Position numbers and translations under genes: made by a program
Source: Cellulomonas chitinilytica
GTDB lineage: Bacteria; Actinomycetota; Actinomycetes; Actinomycetales; Cellulomonadaceae
Assembly (NCBI RefSeq): GCF_016862675.1
Contig: NZ_BONK01000003.1
Span: 186,001-250,000 of the forward strand
Reading direction: 5' to 3'
DNA: 64,000 bases
Notes under the pieces: model-generated
Database searches by the model: none
What the model was told of the DNA's origin: nothing
The model's input: the letters and a program-made list of their open reading frames with translations, nothing else
Shown here: positions 25,212 through 34,625 of the stretch, in pieces
Numbering within the stretch: position 1 is the stretch's first letter
Layout of the letters: each line of letters begins with the position of its first letter

Positions 25212-27890
25212 TCAGTCGCCCAGGGCGCCGACGACCGCCGCCAGGGCCTCGCCGAGCCGGCTCGCGTCGGTGCCGCCGCCCTGCGCGAGGTCGTCCTTGC
25301 CGCCGCCCCCGCCACCGAGGATGCCCGACGCGGTGCGCACCAGCGCCCCGGCCCGCACACCCGCAGCACGCGCCGCCGCGTTCGTGGCGACGACGACGAC
25401 GGGACGCCCGTTGCCCGTCCCGCCGACGGCGACGACGGCGGGCGCCGACTCGCCGAGGCGGGAGCGCAGGTCGAGGACGAGGGTCCGCACGTCGTCCGCG
25501 GACACCTCGCCCGCATCGTGCGTGACGACACGCGTGGCACCGACCGTCTGCGCACCCTCGACGAGCGAGCCCGCTGACGCCAGGAGCTGACCGGCGCGCA
25601 TCGTCGCCAGCTTCTTCTCGGAGTCCTTGACACGTGCGAGGAGCGAGGACACCCGGTCCGCGAGCTCGTCCGGGCGGGCGCCGAGCAGCCCGGAGAGCTG
25701 GCCGACGAGCGCCCGCTCCTTGGCCTGGTAGCCGTACGCGCCCGCGCCGACGAGCGCGTCGACGCGACGGACGCCCGAGCCGATGGCCGACTCCGACAGC
25801 AGGGTGACCAGGCCGAGCTCCCCCGACCGCTTCACGTGCGTGCCGGCGCACAGCTCGAGCGACCAGCCGTCGCCGATGTCGACGACCCGGACCTCGTTGC
25901 CGTACTTCTCGCCGAACAGCGCCATCGCGCCCTTGGCGCGCGCCTCGTCGATCCGCATCACCGAGTCGGTGACCTCGAGGTCGTCCTGCAGGCGCTGGTT
26001 GACGCGCTCCTCGATCTCCGCGACGACCTCGCTCGGGGTCGCGCTGGGCGAGCGGAAGTCGAACCGCAGCCGGCTCGGCGCGTTGAGGGACCCGGCCTGC
26101 GTGGCCGACTCGCCGATCGACTCGTGCAGCGCCTTGTGGACGAGGTGCGTCGCGGTGTGAGCACGCGCGATCGCCCGGCGGCGGCCGAGGTCGATCTTCG
26201 CGGTGCCGCGCTCGCCGAACGTGACCGTGCCGTCGACGAGGCGCCCGTGGTGCACGGACAGGCCCTTGACCGGCGCCTGGACGTCGTCGACCTCGATCCG
26301 GGCGCCGCCGTCGAGCACGATCACGCCGGTGTCGGCCTGCTGGCCGCCCGCCTCCGCGTAGAACGGGGTCACGTCGAGGACGACCTCGACGTCCGCCGGT
26401 GCGGTGGCGGCGGGCGCGGGAACGCCGTCGACGAGCAGGCCGACGACCTGCGACCGCGCCTCCGCGTCGGTGTACCCGACGAACTGCACCGGCTTCGCGG
26501 TGGCCTCGCTGAGCGTCGAGTGCAGCTCCTGGTACGCCGCCGTGTCGGCACGGCCCGCCCGCTTCGCGAGCGCGTCGGCCCGCGCGCGCTCCCGCTGCGC
26601 CTGCATGAGCGTCCGGAACGCCTGCTCGTCGACCGAGACGCCCTGCTCCGCCGCCATCTCGAGCGTGAGGTCGATCGGGAAGCCGTAGGTGTCGTGCAGC
26701 GCGAACGCCTGGTCGCCGGACAGCACGGGCGACGGCGCGCCCTTCGCCGCCTGGACGGCCGTGTCGAGGATCGTCGTGCCCGCCGCGAGGGTGCGCCGGA
26801 ACGTCTCCTCCTCGGCGTACGCGACCTGGCTGATCCGGTCCCAGTCGCGTGCGAGCTCCGGGTACGACGGGCTCATCGCGTCGCGGCTCATCGGCAGCAG
26901 CACCGGGAGCGCAAGGTCCTCGACGCCGAGCAGGCGCATCGCCCGGATCGAGCGGCGCAGCAGCCGGCGCAGCACGTACCCGCGGCCCTCGTTCGACGGG
27001 GTCACGCCGTCGCCCATGAGCATCAGGCCGGACCGGACGTGGTCCGCGACGACCCGCATGCGCACGTCGTCGTCGTGGTTCGCGCCGTAGCGACGCCCCG
27101 ACAGGTCCTGTGCGCCCTGGATGACCGGGAACACCTGGTCGATCTCGTACATGTTGTCGACGCCCTGCAGCAGGTACGCGACCCGCTCCAGCCCCATGCC
27201 GGTGTCGATGTTCTTCTGCTTGAGCTCGCCGAGGATCGGGAAGTCCTCCTTGCCCCCGCCGTCGCCGCGCTCGTACTGCATGAAGACGAGGTTCCAGATC
27301 TCCAGGTACCGGTCCTCGTCGACGACCGGACCGCCCTCGGCGCCGAACTCGGGGCCGCGGTCGACGTAGATCTCCGAGCAGGGACCGGCCGGGCCTCGCG
27401 CACCCGTGGACCAGAAGTTGTCCTTCATCCCCCGGCGCTGGATGCGCTCGTCGGGCAGGCCCGCGATGCGCTTCCACAGCGCGACTGCCTCGTCGTCGTC
27501 GTGGTAGACGGTGACCCAGATCTTGTCCGGGTCGAAGCCGTAGCCACCGTCCGCCTGCGACGAGGTCACCAGGCGCCACGCGTGCGTGATCGCGCCTTCC
27601 TTGAAGTAGTCGCCGAACGAGAAGTTGCCGTTCATCTGGAAGAACGTGCCGTGCCGGGTCGTCTTGCCGACCTCCTCGATGTCGAGGGTGCGCACGCACT
27701 TCTGCACGCTCGTGGCGCGCGGCCACGGCGGGGTCTGCTCGCCGAGCATGTACGGGATGAACGGCACCATGCCCGCGATGACGAACAGCGTCGACGGGTC
27801 CGGCGAGATGAGGGGTGCCGACGGCACGACGGCGTGGCCCTGGCCCTCGAAGTAGTCGAGCCAACGCTGGCGGATCTCGGCGGTACGCAT
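25212..27890 (-). CDS. alaS: Alanyl-tRNA synthetase
   Basis: 892 residues, full length. An N-terminal class II catalytic domain (starting [18 protein letters not shown]), a tRNA-recognition region, an editing domain with the HTATHLVHK and CAGTHV zinc ligands near 570-680, and the C-Ala domain ending in the glycine-rich [17 protein letters not shown] element. ATG at 27888-27890, preceded by GAGGACACC. I see no T-box leader. It is co-directional with ruvX and mltG. Confidence 0.97.
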   Translation of the reverse strand: MRTAEIRQRWLDYFEGQGHAVVPSAPLISPDPSTLFVIAGMVPFIPYMLGEQTPPWPRATSVQKCVRTLDIEEVGKTTRHGTFFQMNGNFSFGDYFKEGAITHAWRLVTSSQADGGYGFDPDKIWVTVYHDDDEAVALWKRIAGLPDERIQRRGMKDNFWSTGARGPAGPCSEIYVDRGPEFGAEGGPVVDEDRYLEIWNLVFMQYERGDGGGKEDFPILGELKQKNIDTGMGLERVAYLLQGVDNMYEIDQVFPVIQGAQDLSGRRYGANHDDDVRMRVVADHVRSGLMLMGDGVTPSNEGRGYVLRRLLRRSIRAMRLLGVEDLALPVLLPMSRDAMSPSYPELARDWDRISQVAYAEEETFRRTLAAGTTILDTAVQAAKGAPSPVLSGDQAFALHDTYGFPIDLTLEMAAEQGVSVDEQAFRTLMQAQRERARADALAKRAGRADTAAYQELHSTLSEATAKPVQFVGYTDAEARSQVVGLLVDGVPAPAATAPADVEVVLDVTPFYAEAGGQQADTGVIVLDGGARIEVDDVQAPVKGLSVHHGRLVDGTVTFGERGTAKIDLGRRRAIARAHTATHLVHKALHESIGESATQAGSLNAPSRLRFDFRSPSATPSEVVAEIEERVNQRLQDDLEVTDSVMRIDEARAKGAMALFGEKYGNEVRVVDIGDGWSLELCAGTHVKRSGELGLVTLLSESAIGSGVRRVDALVGAGAYGYQAKERALVGQLSGLLGARPDELADRVSSLLARVKDSEKKLATMRAGQLLASAGSLVEGAQTVGATRVVTHDAGEVSADDVRTLVLDLRSRLGESAPAVVAVGGTGNGRPVVVVATNAAARAAGVRAGALVRTASGILGGGGGGKDDLAQGGGTDASRLGEALAAVVGALGD

Positions 27891-27970
27891 GGTGTCCTCG
27901 TATGTCGTTCGGTCCTGTCCCGGTCGGGACATCCTTCTCGGTGGTGCACCGCCTGGCGACGGCAATCAGG

Positions 27971-28327
27971 TCAGAAGAACGCGTACCCGTCGTCGTCGTC
28001 CGGGTCCTCCGTGGGACCGACCCAGTCCTCGCGGGCGCGGCGCGCGGCCCACGTGCGGCGTAGGTCGGCGACCCGCTCCGGACGCTGCGCCCGCAGCGCC
28101 TCGACGTCCACGTCGCCGACGAGGTCGTGCCGGAGCTGCTCCTCGCGCTCGGCCATCCCCGTGCGGAACTCGTGCTGCGCCGTCCGGACGGCCGTCATGA
28201 GCCGGCCGACCCCCTGCACGGCGTCCGCGGTGCCCGCCGGCACGTACGCGTCGACGAGCGCGCGGCCCTTGCGGACCACGAGGATCGTCGCCACGACGCC
28301 GACCCCCACCCACACGAGCCTGCGCAT
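27971..28327 (-). CDS. Small membrane-anchored protein (DUF6167-like)
   Basis: 118 residues: one N-terminal membrane segment (LVWVGVGVVATILVV), then a helical, charged cytoplasmic region rich in Arg/Glu and an acidic C-terminal tail. It occupies the slot between DUF948 and alaS where Cellulomonas and relatives carry a DUF6167 protein, by my recollection. Start and upstream stop overlap as TGATG. No function is known. Confidence 0.6.
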   Translation of the reverse strand: MRRLVWVGVGVVATILVVRKGRALVDAYVPAGTADAVQGVGRLMTAVRTAQHEFRTGMAEREEQLRHDLVGDVDVEALRAQRPERVADLRRTWAARRAREDWVGPTEDPDDDDGYAFF

Positions 28328-28692
28328 CACTTGCCCCGACGCGGGGCGGTGAGCCCGGACAGCGCACGTCGCACGCCGTACGAGAACGCCGCGACCTTGA
28401 TCATCGGCGCACCGACCGTCGCGGCGAACAGGGACGTCAGCGCCGAGACGTTCTCCGACACCTGCGCGGCGGCCGTGGTCACCGTGTCGATGTTCTCGAG
28501 CTGCGTGTTCGACGACGCGACGAGCGTGGCCGTCTCGTCGAGCACCGGCACCGTGTGGTCCGTGAGCTCCTTCAGGGAGGCGGTGGCCCCGTCGAACGTC
28601 CGCCCCAGCTTGACCAGCGGCACGGCGAGGAACCCGACGAGCCCCACGAACGCGACCGCCGCGATGAGGCCTGCGACGTCACCGACCGACAT
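28327..28692 (-). CDS. DUF948 membrane protein
   Basis: 121 residues with an N-terminal membrane helix (VAGLIAAVAFVGLVGFLAVPLV) followed by an amphipathic coiled-coil-like segment (TASLKELTDHTVPVLDETA...), the DUF948 pattern. ATG with GGAGGGG 7 bases ahead. It is paired with the downstream small membrane protein by a TGATG overlap, so the two are probably made together. Function unknown; the family is often described as general stress-related. Confidence 0.75.
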   Translation of the reverse strand: MSVGDVAGLIAAVAFVGLVGFLAVPLVKLGRTFDGATASLKELTDHTVPVLDETATLVASSNTQLENIDTVTTAAAQVSENVSALTSLFAATVGAPMIKVAAFSYGVRRALSGLTAPRRGK

Positions 28693-28788
28693 GCCACCCC
28701 TCCAGTCCGGGGTCCCGACGACCCCGCCGGAAACCCTACCCACGAACGCGTCGCGCACGCGCACGACGCCCCCGGTCGACCGCTGGCG

Positions 28789-28830
28789 CACGAACGCCCC
28801 GCGTGCGACGGGCGCAGCGGGGCGTTCGTG
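28789..28830 (-). terminator. rpsD terminator
   Basis: Arms CACGAACGCCCCGC (28789-28802) and its complement (28817-28830). The intervening 14 bases form a further 4-bp stem (TGCG/CGCA), giving an almost continuous 18-bp hairpin. It lies 10 bases after the rpsD stop. Confidence 0.8.
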
Positions 28831-28839
28831 GTGCCTGGG

Positions 28840-29466
28840 TCAGCGGGCGTAGTACTCGACGACCAGCTGGACCTCGCAGGTCACGGGGACCTCGGCGCGC
28901 TTGGGGGCGCGGACCAGGACGGCGCTGAGCTTCTCGAGCTGCACGTCGAGGTAGCCCGGGACGGCCGGCAGGACGTCGCGGTGCGCACCGGCGGCGGCGA
29001 CCTGGAACGGCACGGTGGCCTGGCTCTTCGGCTTGATCTGCAGCGTCTGGCCGGGCTTCACGCGGAACGACGGGCGGTCCACGATCTTGCCGTCGACCAG
29101 GATGTGGCGGTGCACCACGACCTGGCGGGCCTGCAGGATGGTCCGGGCGAAGCCCGACCGCAGGACGAGCGCGTCGAGACGCGTCTCGAGGTTCTCGACG
29201 AGCGCCTCACCGGTCAGGCCCGGGGCCTTGCGGGCGTCCTCGTACGCACGGGCGAGCTGCTTCTCGCGGAGCGCGTACTGGGCGCGCAGACGCTGCTTCT
29301 CGCGCAGACGGACCGCGTAGTCCGACTCGGTGCGGCGACGGGCACGGCCGTGCTCGCCGGGCGGGTAGGGGCGCTTCTCGAAGTGCTTGACGGCCTTCGG
29401 CGTCAGGGCCAGGCCGAGTGCGCGGCTCAGGCGGACCTGGCGGCGCGAACGGGTCACACTGCTCAC
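28840..29466 (-). CDS. rpsD: 30S ribosomal protein S4
   Basis: Primary 16S rRNA-binding protein; 208 residues, the exact length expected. An N-terminal helical domain (VTRSRRQVRLSRALG) precedes an S4 RNA-binding domain from about residue 97 (LETRLDALVLRSGFARTILQARQVVVHRHILVDG). It lacks the N-terminal zinc-binding cysteines, so it is the zinc-independent (C-) form. GTG start with AGGAAG 7 bases ahead. It stands alone, not in an S13-S11-S4 operon, as in several actinobacteria. A TAAGGT hexamer at 29634-29639 could be its -10, giving a leader of about 160 bases that might hold autoregulation. Confidence 0.96.
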   Translation of the reverse strand: MSSVTRSRRQVRLSRALGLALTPKAVKHFEKRPYPPGEHGRARRRTESDYAVRLREKQRLRAQYALREKQLARAYEDARKAPGLTGEALVENLETRLDALVLRSGFARTILQARQVVVHRHILVDGKIVDRPSFRVKPGQTLQIKPKSQATVPFQVAAAGAHRDVLPAVPGYLDVQLEKLSAVLVRAPKRAEVPVTCEVQLVVEYYAR

Positions 29467-29712
29467 AGAGATACTTCCTGTCGTTTGATTGACGTCACAC
29501 CCGCGAGGTGGAGTTCCGGCGGGCGTGGGGCCGACCATGGTGCGCGACGGGTGCCGCGCGGCTAAGGCCCCAGGTGGTCGACCTCACGGTTCACCGACAG
29601 ATGCGCAGCACCCGTCCCGAGGACGACCTGGATACCTTACCGTCTCGACGCCCGCAGGCCGAATCGCGGGCCGGCAGAGCCGTCAGCCCGCCCGGCGTCA
29701 CCCTCGGCCCGG

Positions 29713-31086
29713 TCAGTCCCGGTCGTCGAGGATCGCCCGCACGCGCTCGAGCCGCTCGGCGACCTGCCGCTCGTACCCGCGGTCGCTCGGCTCGTAGTAC
29801 CGCGTGCCGACGAGCTCGTCGGGCAGGTACTGCTGCGCCGCCACGGCGTGCGGCTCGTCGTGCGCGTACACGTACCCGGTGCCGTGGCCCAGCTGCCGTG
29901 CGCCCGGGTAGTGCGCGTCCCGCAGGTGCGACGGCACCGAGCCGAGCCGGCCCGCCTGCACGTCCGCCAGCGCCTTGTTGATGCCCGTGTACGCGGCGTT
30001 CGACTTCGGGGCCGTCGCGAGGTGGACGACGGCCTCGGCCAGGATGATCCGCGCCTCGGGCATGCCGATGAGCGCGACCGCCTGCGCCGCCGCTACGGCC
30101 GTCTGCAGCGCGCTCGGGTCCGCCATGCCCACGTCCTCCGCGGCCGAGATGACGATCCGCCGGGCGATGAACCGCGGGTCCTCCCCCGCCGCGATCATCC
30201 GTGCGAGGTAGTGCAGCGACGCGTCGACGTCCGACCCCCGCACCGACTTGATGAAGGCGCTGATCACGTCGTAGTGCTGGTCGCCGTCCCGGTCGTAGCG
30301 GACCGCCGCCACGTCGATCGCGCGCTCGACGGTCGCGAGGTCCACGAGGACCGGGTCCTCGCCGGCCCGCTCGTCGGACAGCGCAGCCCCGGCGGCGGCC
30401 TCGAGGATCGTCAGCGCCTTGCGCGCGTCCCCGCCCGCCAGGCGCAGCAGGTGCTCCTCGGCATCCTCCGCGAGCGTGACGGCCCCGCCCAGCCCGCGCT
30501 CGTCCGCCACGGCCCTGCGGACGAGCGTGCGGACGTCGTCCGTGCCGAGCGGCTGCAGCGTGAGCAGCAAGGACCGTGACAGCAGCGGGGAGTTCACCGA
30601 GAACGACGGGTTCTCCGTCGTCGCCGCCACGAGCGTCACCCAGCGGTTCTCCACGCTCGGCAGCAGCGCGTCCTGCTGGGCCTTGGTGAAGCGGTGCACC
30701 TCGTCGATGAACAGCACCGTCTCGGACGCGTCGGTGGCGAGTCGCCGGCGGGCGTCCTCGATGACGGCCCGCACGTCCTTGACGCCGGCGGTCACGGCCG
30801 ACAGCTCGACGAAGCGGCGGCCCGACGTGGCGGCGATCAGGTACGCCAGCGTCGTCTTGCCCGTGCCGGGCGGACCCCACAGGACGACCGAGGTCGGCGC
30901 CGCGCGGCGGGCGGCGTCGTTCGCGGGCTCGACCAGCCGGCGCAACGGCGAGCCCGCGACCAGCAGATGTCCCTGGCCCGCGACCTCGTCGAGCGTCCGC
31001 GGCCGCATGCGGACGGCGAGCGGTGCGTTCGCCCCCACCGCGGGCACGCCCGTCGCGGTCGACGTGACGGCGTCGAACAAGTCCAT
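29713..31086 (-). CDS. rarA: Replication-associated recombination protein A (AAA ATPase)
   Basis: 457-residue MgsA/RarA clamp-loader-like AAA+ ATPase that acts at stalled forks. Motifs: [21 protein letters not shown], Walker [10 protein letters not shown] (about 73-81), Walker [11 protein letters not shown], sensor 1 AATTENPSF, and the C-terminal tetramerisation domain with [16 protein letters not shown] and [21 protein letters not shown] at 31084-31086 (MDLFDAV) with no Shine-Dalgarno and a TACCCT hexamer 6 bases upstream, so possibly leaderless. Divergent from the MMPL gene. Confidence 0.95.
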   Translation of the reverse strand: MDLFDAVTSTATGVPAVGANAPLAVRMRPRTLDEVAGQGHLLVAGSPLRRLVEPANDAARRAAPTSVVLWGPPGTGKTTLAYLIAATSGRRFVELSAVTAGVKDVRAVIEDARRRLATDASETVLFIDEVHRFTKAQQDALLPSVENRWVTLVAATTENPSFSVNSPLLSRSLLLTLQPLGTDDVRTLVRRAVADERGLGGAVTLAEDAEEHLLRLAGGDARKALTILEAAAGAALSDERAGEDPVLVDLATVERAIDVAAVRYDRDGDQHYDVISAFIKSVRGSDVDASLHYLARMIAAGEDPRFIARRIVISAAEDVGMADPSALQTAVAAAQAVALIGMPEARIILAEAVVHLATAPKSNAAYTGINKALADVQAGRLGSVPSHLRDAHYPGARQLGHGTGYVYAHDEPHAVAAQQYLPDELVGTRYYEPSDRGYERQVAERLERVRAILDDRD

Positions 31087-31092
31087 GCGGGC

Positions 31093-31098
31093 AGGGTA
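31093..31098 (-). promoter_or_regulatory. -10 hexamer for rarA, likely leaderless
   Basis: TACCCT (TANNNT), 6 bases before the rarA ATG, with no ribosome-binding site between. Confidence 0.4.
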
Positions 31099-31213
31099 CG
31101 CACGACCGCCCACCCCGCCCGACCGCGTCGAGGTCACGGGCCCGGAGGCCGCTGTGACTCACCCGCACGGGGCACGCCCGCAGGAGTGCGCCCCCGGGCG
31201 TCGACCTGCGACG

Positions 31214-33457
31214 ATGACCGGCGTGTTCGCGCGACTCGGCCGCACCGTGGCCCACCACCCCCGTCTCACCGTGCTCGTCTGGGTGGTGGTCGCCGTCGCG
31301 GGGTACGCCCTGGCGGTCTTCGGCGTGCACGGAGAGAGCCTGTTCGACCGGCTGACGTCCGGCGCCCCTGGCGTCCCCGGGTCCCAGAGCGAGCAGGCGC
31401 AGGCGATCCTCGAGGCCAGCGGGGCGCGCGGCTCGTCGCTCACCCTCGTGCTGCAAGGAGTGGACCCGGCCGACCCCGAGGTGGCCACGGCGTTCGCACC
31501 GGCGCGCGAAGACCTCGCGGCGATCGACGGCGTCGAGGCCGTCATCGACCCGCTCGCGCTGCCCGAGGGCATCACGAACCCCGCGGCCGCGCCGCTCGTC
31601 GCGCAGGACGGCGACGGCTTCCTCGTGGTCGTCGAGCTCGACCCGGACCTCGCGGAGGGCGCCCGGCAGACGGCGCTCGACGACGTGGAGCACCGGCTCG
31701 AGCAGGTACCCGACGACCTGCGCGACGTCGCACCGGACGTCACGGGGATCGTCGGCGGGACGACCCTCATCGTCGGCGCGATCAACGCGCAGGTGGAGAC
31801 CGACCTGCGCACCGGGGAGACCATCGCCCTGCCGATCGCGCTGCTCATCATGGTGCTCGTGTTCGGCGGGTTCCTCGCCGCCGCGATGCCGATGGCCGGG
31901 GCGCTCGCCTCCATCGCGGGCGGGCTCGCCGTGCTCCTCGGCTTCTCCTACTTGCTCGACCTCGACGCGTCGGTCGTCAACGTCGTCACGCTCCTCGGCC
32001 TCGGCCTGTCGATCGACTACGGGCTGCTCATCGTGTCCCGGTTCCGCGAGGAGCTGCACCAGCTGGTCGACGCCGACGGCGGCGAGGGCAGCCGACGGCG
32101 ACGCGGCGACGGCGCCGTGATCCACGCGCTCGAGCGAACCATGGCGACGGCGGGCCGGACCGTGACGTTCTCCGCGGTCATCGTCGCCATCTCGATCGCC
32201 GGCCTGCTCGTGTTCCGGCCGCAGATCCTGCGGGCGATCGGCGCCGCCGGCGTCGCCGTCATCGTCGTCGCCGTCGCGACCGCCCTCACCCTCGTCCCCG
32301 CGCTCGTGGTGCTCGCGGGCCGGCGCCTCATCAGGCCGAGCATCCTGTCCCGGGTCCCCGGGCTGCGCTCAATCCTGGCCCGCACGTCCGACGTGCAGTC
32401 CGAGGAGGGCGTGTTCTCCCGGAGCACCCAGCGGGTGCAGCGCCACCCCTGGTGGGTGCTGCTCGGCAGCCTGGCGCTCCTCGGGCTGCTCGCGCTGCCC
32501 CTGCGGCACATCGAGCTGCGCAACTCCACCACCGAGCTGCTGCCCGCCGGGAGCACGCAGCGCGAGTTCGTCGACCTGCTCGCCGACCAGTACCCCGCGT
32601 CGACCACGCCCGCGATCACCGTCGTCGCGGAGACGACCCTCGAGGAGGCGACCGCCTGGGCCGCGACGCTCGAGGACCTCGACGGCGTGGCGTCGGTCGA
32701 TCCCCCGTCCGTGCTCGGCTCGTACGTCGTGATCGGCGTGCGGCCCGACACCGACGACCCGGGCGGTGACGTCGCACGGTCGGTCGTGCAGGAGATCCGC
32801 GCCCTCGACGCCCCGTTCCCCACGTGGACGACCGGTCAGGCCGCGACGCAGATCGACTTCACCACCGCGCTCAAGGACCGGGCGCGCGTCGCGATCGGCA
32901 TCGTCGCGGTCGCGACCCTCGTCCTGCTGTTCCTCATGACCGGCTCCGTGGTCATCCCCGTCAAGGCGCTGCTCACGAACGCGGTCTCGCTCGCCGCGTC
33001 GCTCGGCGTGCTCGTCTGGGTGTTCCAGGACGGGCACCTGTCCGGCGTGCTCGGGTTCACCTCGACGGGCGGGATCGAGACGTACGTCGTCGCGCTCGTC
33101 ATCGCGTTCGCGTTCGGGCTCGCGATGGACTACGAGGTGTTCCTGCTGTCACGCATCAAGGAGCTCTACGACGGCGGCCTGCCCAACGACGCCGCGGTGC
33201 GGCTCGGGCTGCAGCGGTCCGGCCGGATCATCACGTCGGCCGCCGCGATCGTCATCGTGGTCTTCGCCGGCTTCGTCGCCGGGCAGATGCTGGTCATCAA
33301 GGAGGTGGGCTTCTCGCTCGCCGTCGCCGTGCTCGTCGACGCGACGCTCGTCCGCCTGCTGCTCGTGCCCGCGACGATGACGATCCTGGGCCGCGCCAAC
33401 TGGTGGTCGCCCCGGTTCCTGCGCCGCCTGTACGCGCGGTTCTCGATCAGCCACTGA
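31214..33457 (+). CDS. MMPL-family RND transporter
   Basis: 747-residue RND-type exporter of the MMPL family. TM1 lies at about 18-36, followed by a large extracytoplasmic domain (40-195), a cluster of five helices (about 195-330, including LGLGLSIDYGLLIVSRFREEL, where the Asp-Tyr pair is the proton-relay signature), then a repeat of the topology with AFAFGLAMDYEVFLLSRIKELY in the second half. Substrate cannot be told; relatives export lipids, siderophores or drugs. ATG at 31214 has no clear Shine-Dalgarno; a GTG three codons on is an alternative. Followed at 8 bases by a small membrane gene. Confidence 0.88.
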   Translation: MTGVFARLGRTVAHHPRLTVLVWVVVAVAGYALAVFGVHGESLFDRLTSGAPGVPGSQSEQAQAILEASGARGSSLTLVLQGVDPADPEVATAFAPAREDLAAIDGVEAVIDPLALPEGITNPAAAPLVAQDGDGFLVVVELDPDLAEGARQTALDDVEHRLEQVPDDLRDVAPDVTGIVGGTTLIVGAINAQVETDLRTGETIALPIALLIMVLVFGGFLAAAMPMAGALASIAGGLAVLLGFSYLLDLDASVVNVVTLLGLGLSIDYGLLIVSRFREELHQLVDADGGEGSRRRRGDGAVIHALERTMATAGRTVTFSAVIVAISIAGLLVFRPQILRAIGAAGVAVIVVAVATALTLVPALVVLAGRRLIRPSILSRVPGLRSILARTSDVQSEEGVFSRSTQRVQRHPWWVLLGSLALLGLLALPLRHIELRNSTTELLPAGSTQREFVDLLADQYPASTTPAITVVAETTLEEATAWAATLEDLDGVASVDPPSVLGSYVVIGVRPDTDDPGGDVARSVVQEIRALDAPFPTWTTGQAATQIDFTTALKDRARVAIGIVAVATLVLLFLMTGSVVIPVKALLTNAVSLAASLGVLVWVFQDGHLSGVLGFTSTGGIETYVVALVIAFAFGLAMDYEVFLLSRIKELYDGGLPNDAAVRLGLQRSGRIITSAAAIVIVVFAGFVAGQMLVIKEVGFSLAVAVLVDATLVRLLLVPATMTILGRANWWSPRFLRRLYARFSISH

Positions 33458-33465
33458 GCCGTCCG

Positions 33466-33801
33466 ATGACCGACCGCCTGCACGTCACGCCGCCCACGAG
33501 CCAGTCACGCTCGTTCGCACGGCGCGTCGCGGTCGGGACCATCCTGTCCGCCGTCCTCGCGCTGCTGCTGGTCTCGCTCGTCCTCGTCGCGGTGCTCAGG
33601 CGGGACCACACCGAGGCGGCGTTCGGCTGGGTCTTCCAGGCCATGGTCGTGGTCGTCGGCGCGGTGCTCCTCCGGCCGCTGTGGCGCTGGGTCCTGGCGG
33701 AGCGCCCACAGCCAGACGTGCCGGCGCGGCTCGACGAGATCGCGGAGCCCCGGGCGCACGAGGGCATCTCGGGGAAGGTCGCGCCGCCTCGACGCTGGTG
33801 A
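33466..33801 (+). CDS. Small two-helix membrane protein
   Basis: 111 residues. After a polar start there are two hydrophobic segments (about 21-43 and 53-70) separated by a short loop, then a polar tail with WVLAERPQPDVPARLDEIAEP. It starts 8 bases after the MMPL stop, in the same direction, so it is probably co-transcribed. I do not recognise a family. It could be an accessory subunit of the transporter, which is only a contextual guess. Confidence 0.6.
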   Translation: MTDRLHVTPPTSQSRSFARRVAVGTILSAVLALLLVSLVLVAVLRRDHTEAAFGWVFQAMVVVVGAVLLRPLWRWVLAERPQPDVPARLDEIAEPRAHEGISGKVAPPRRW

Positions 33802-33821
33802 CGGGACCGTCGGTCGGGCGC

Positions 33822-34625
33822 TCAGGCCGGCGGGCGCTCCGCGCCGACGGGTCCGAACGACGCGAGCTCAGCGTCGACCGTGAACCCGAGCCGCGCGTAG
33901 AGCCGCCGGGCCACCGCGTTCTCGGCGTACATCCCGAGGCTGACGAACGCCATGCCCTCGGCGAAGGCCTGACGGACGGCGACGCGGGTCAGCGCCGTGC
34001 CGAGGCCGGCGGATCGCGCTGCCGGCACGACCCCGAGCCCGTGCACGTGCCACGACGCCACACCGCTGGCGGCCCCCCGGGACGTGGCGCCGACGACGCC
34101 GAGCAAGCCGTCCGGTCCGTCCACGCCCCACCAGCCCGCCTCGCCCGGGCCGGCCGGGTCCGCGGACGTCCCGGGGTTGCCGAGCGCGAGGCACGCGCGG
34201 ACGGCGTCGGCCTCCGCAGCCGGGTCGAGGCGCCGCACGACCGAGTCCCCTGCCCGTGCCGGCGGGGCGTGCTCGGTCGAGAGCCAGTCCCAGACGGAGA
34301 ACGGCGCGAGCCTCAGCGCGGAGAGCACCGAGACGGGCACCTGCGCACCACGCGCGACGTTCAGCCAGCCCACCCGGTCGACGAATCCGGCACGCGCCAA
34401 CGGCGACCCGGGCTCGTGGCGACGCGCGACGACGTCCGCGAGGAGCCGCTCCACCTCGGGTGCGCCGCCGAGCGTCAGGACGAACGGCCCCCGGGGCGAC
34501 GGCGACGCGAGCAGCACCGCACGCCCGTCGCCGACGACCACGGCGTCCCGCCAGCGGCCGTCGACGCCGTCGAGCATGCGGTGCCGCCGCCAGACCTCGG
34601 GGAGCCGGTCGAGCAGCGTGCTCAC
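33822..34625 (-). CDS. GNAT-family N-acetyltransferase
   Basis: 267 residues, with the C-terminal half a GNAT fold: [32 protein letters not shown] is the acetyl-CoA pyrophosphate-binding motif A (V-x-P-x-x-R-x-x-G-x-G), and [20 protein letters not shown] is the motif-B helix with the usual N-x-x-A-x-x-x-Y-x-x-x-GF. The N-terminal half is GNAT-like but degenerate. GTG start overlapping the aspS stop as GTGA, so it is coupled to aspS. Substrate unknown. Confidence 0.82.
   Translation of the reverse strand: MSTLLDRLPEVWRRHRMLDGVDGRWRDAVVVGDGRAVLLASPSPRGPFVLTLGGAPEVERLLADVVARRHEPGSPLARAGFVDRVGWLNVARGAQVPVSVLSALRLAPFSVWDWLSTEHAPPARAGDSVVRRLDPAAEADAVRACLALGNPGTSADPAGPGEAGWWGVDGPDGLLGVVGATSRGAASGVASWHVHGLGVVPAARSAGLGTALTRVAVRQAFAEGMAFVSLGMYAENAVARRLYARLGFTVDAELASFGPVGAERPPA

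Noticed and set aside
29467..29712. Possible small RNA or small gene in the 246-base gap between rarA and rpsD
   Set aside because: I found only a plausible rpsD -10 and leader. No open frame with a start signal or recognisable RNA fold stands out.
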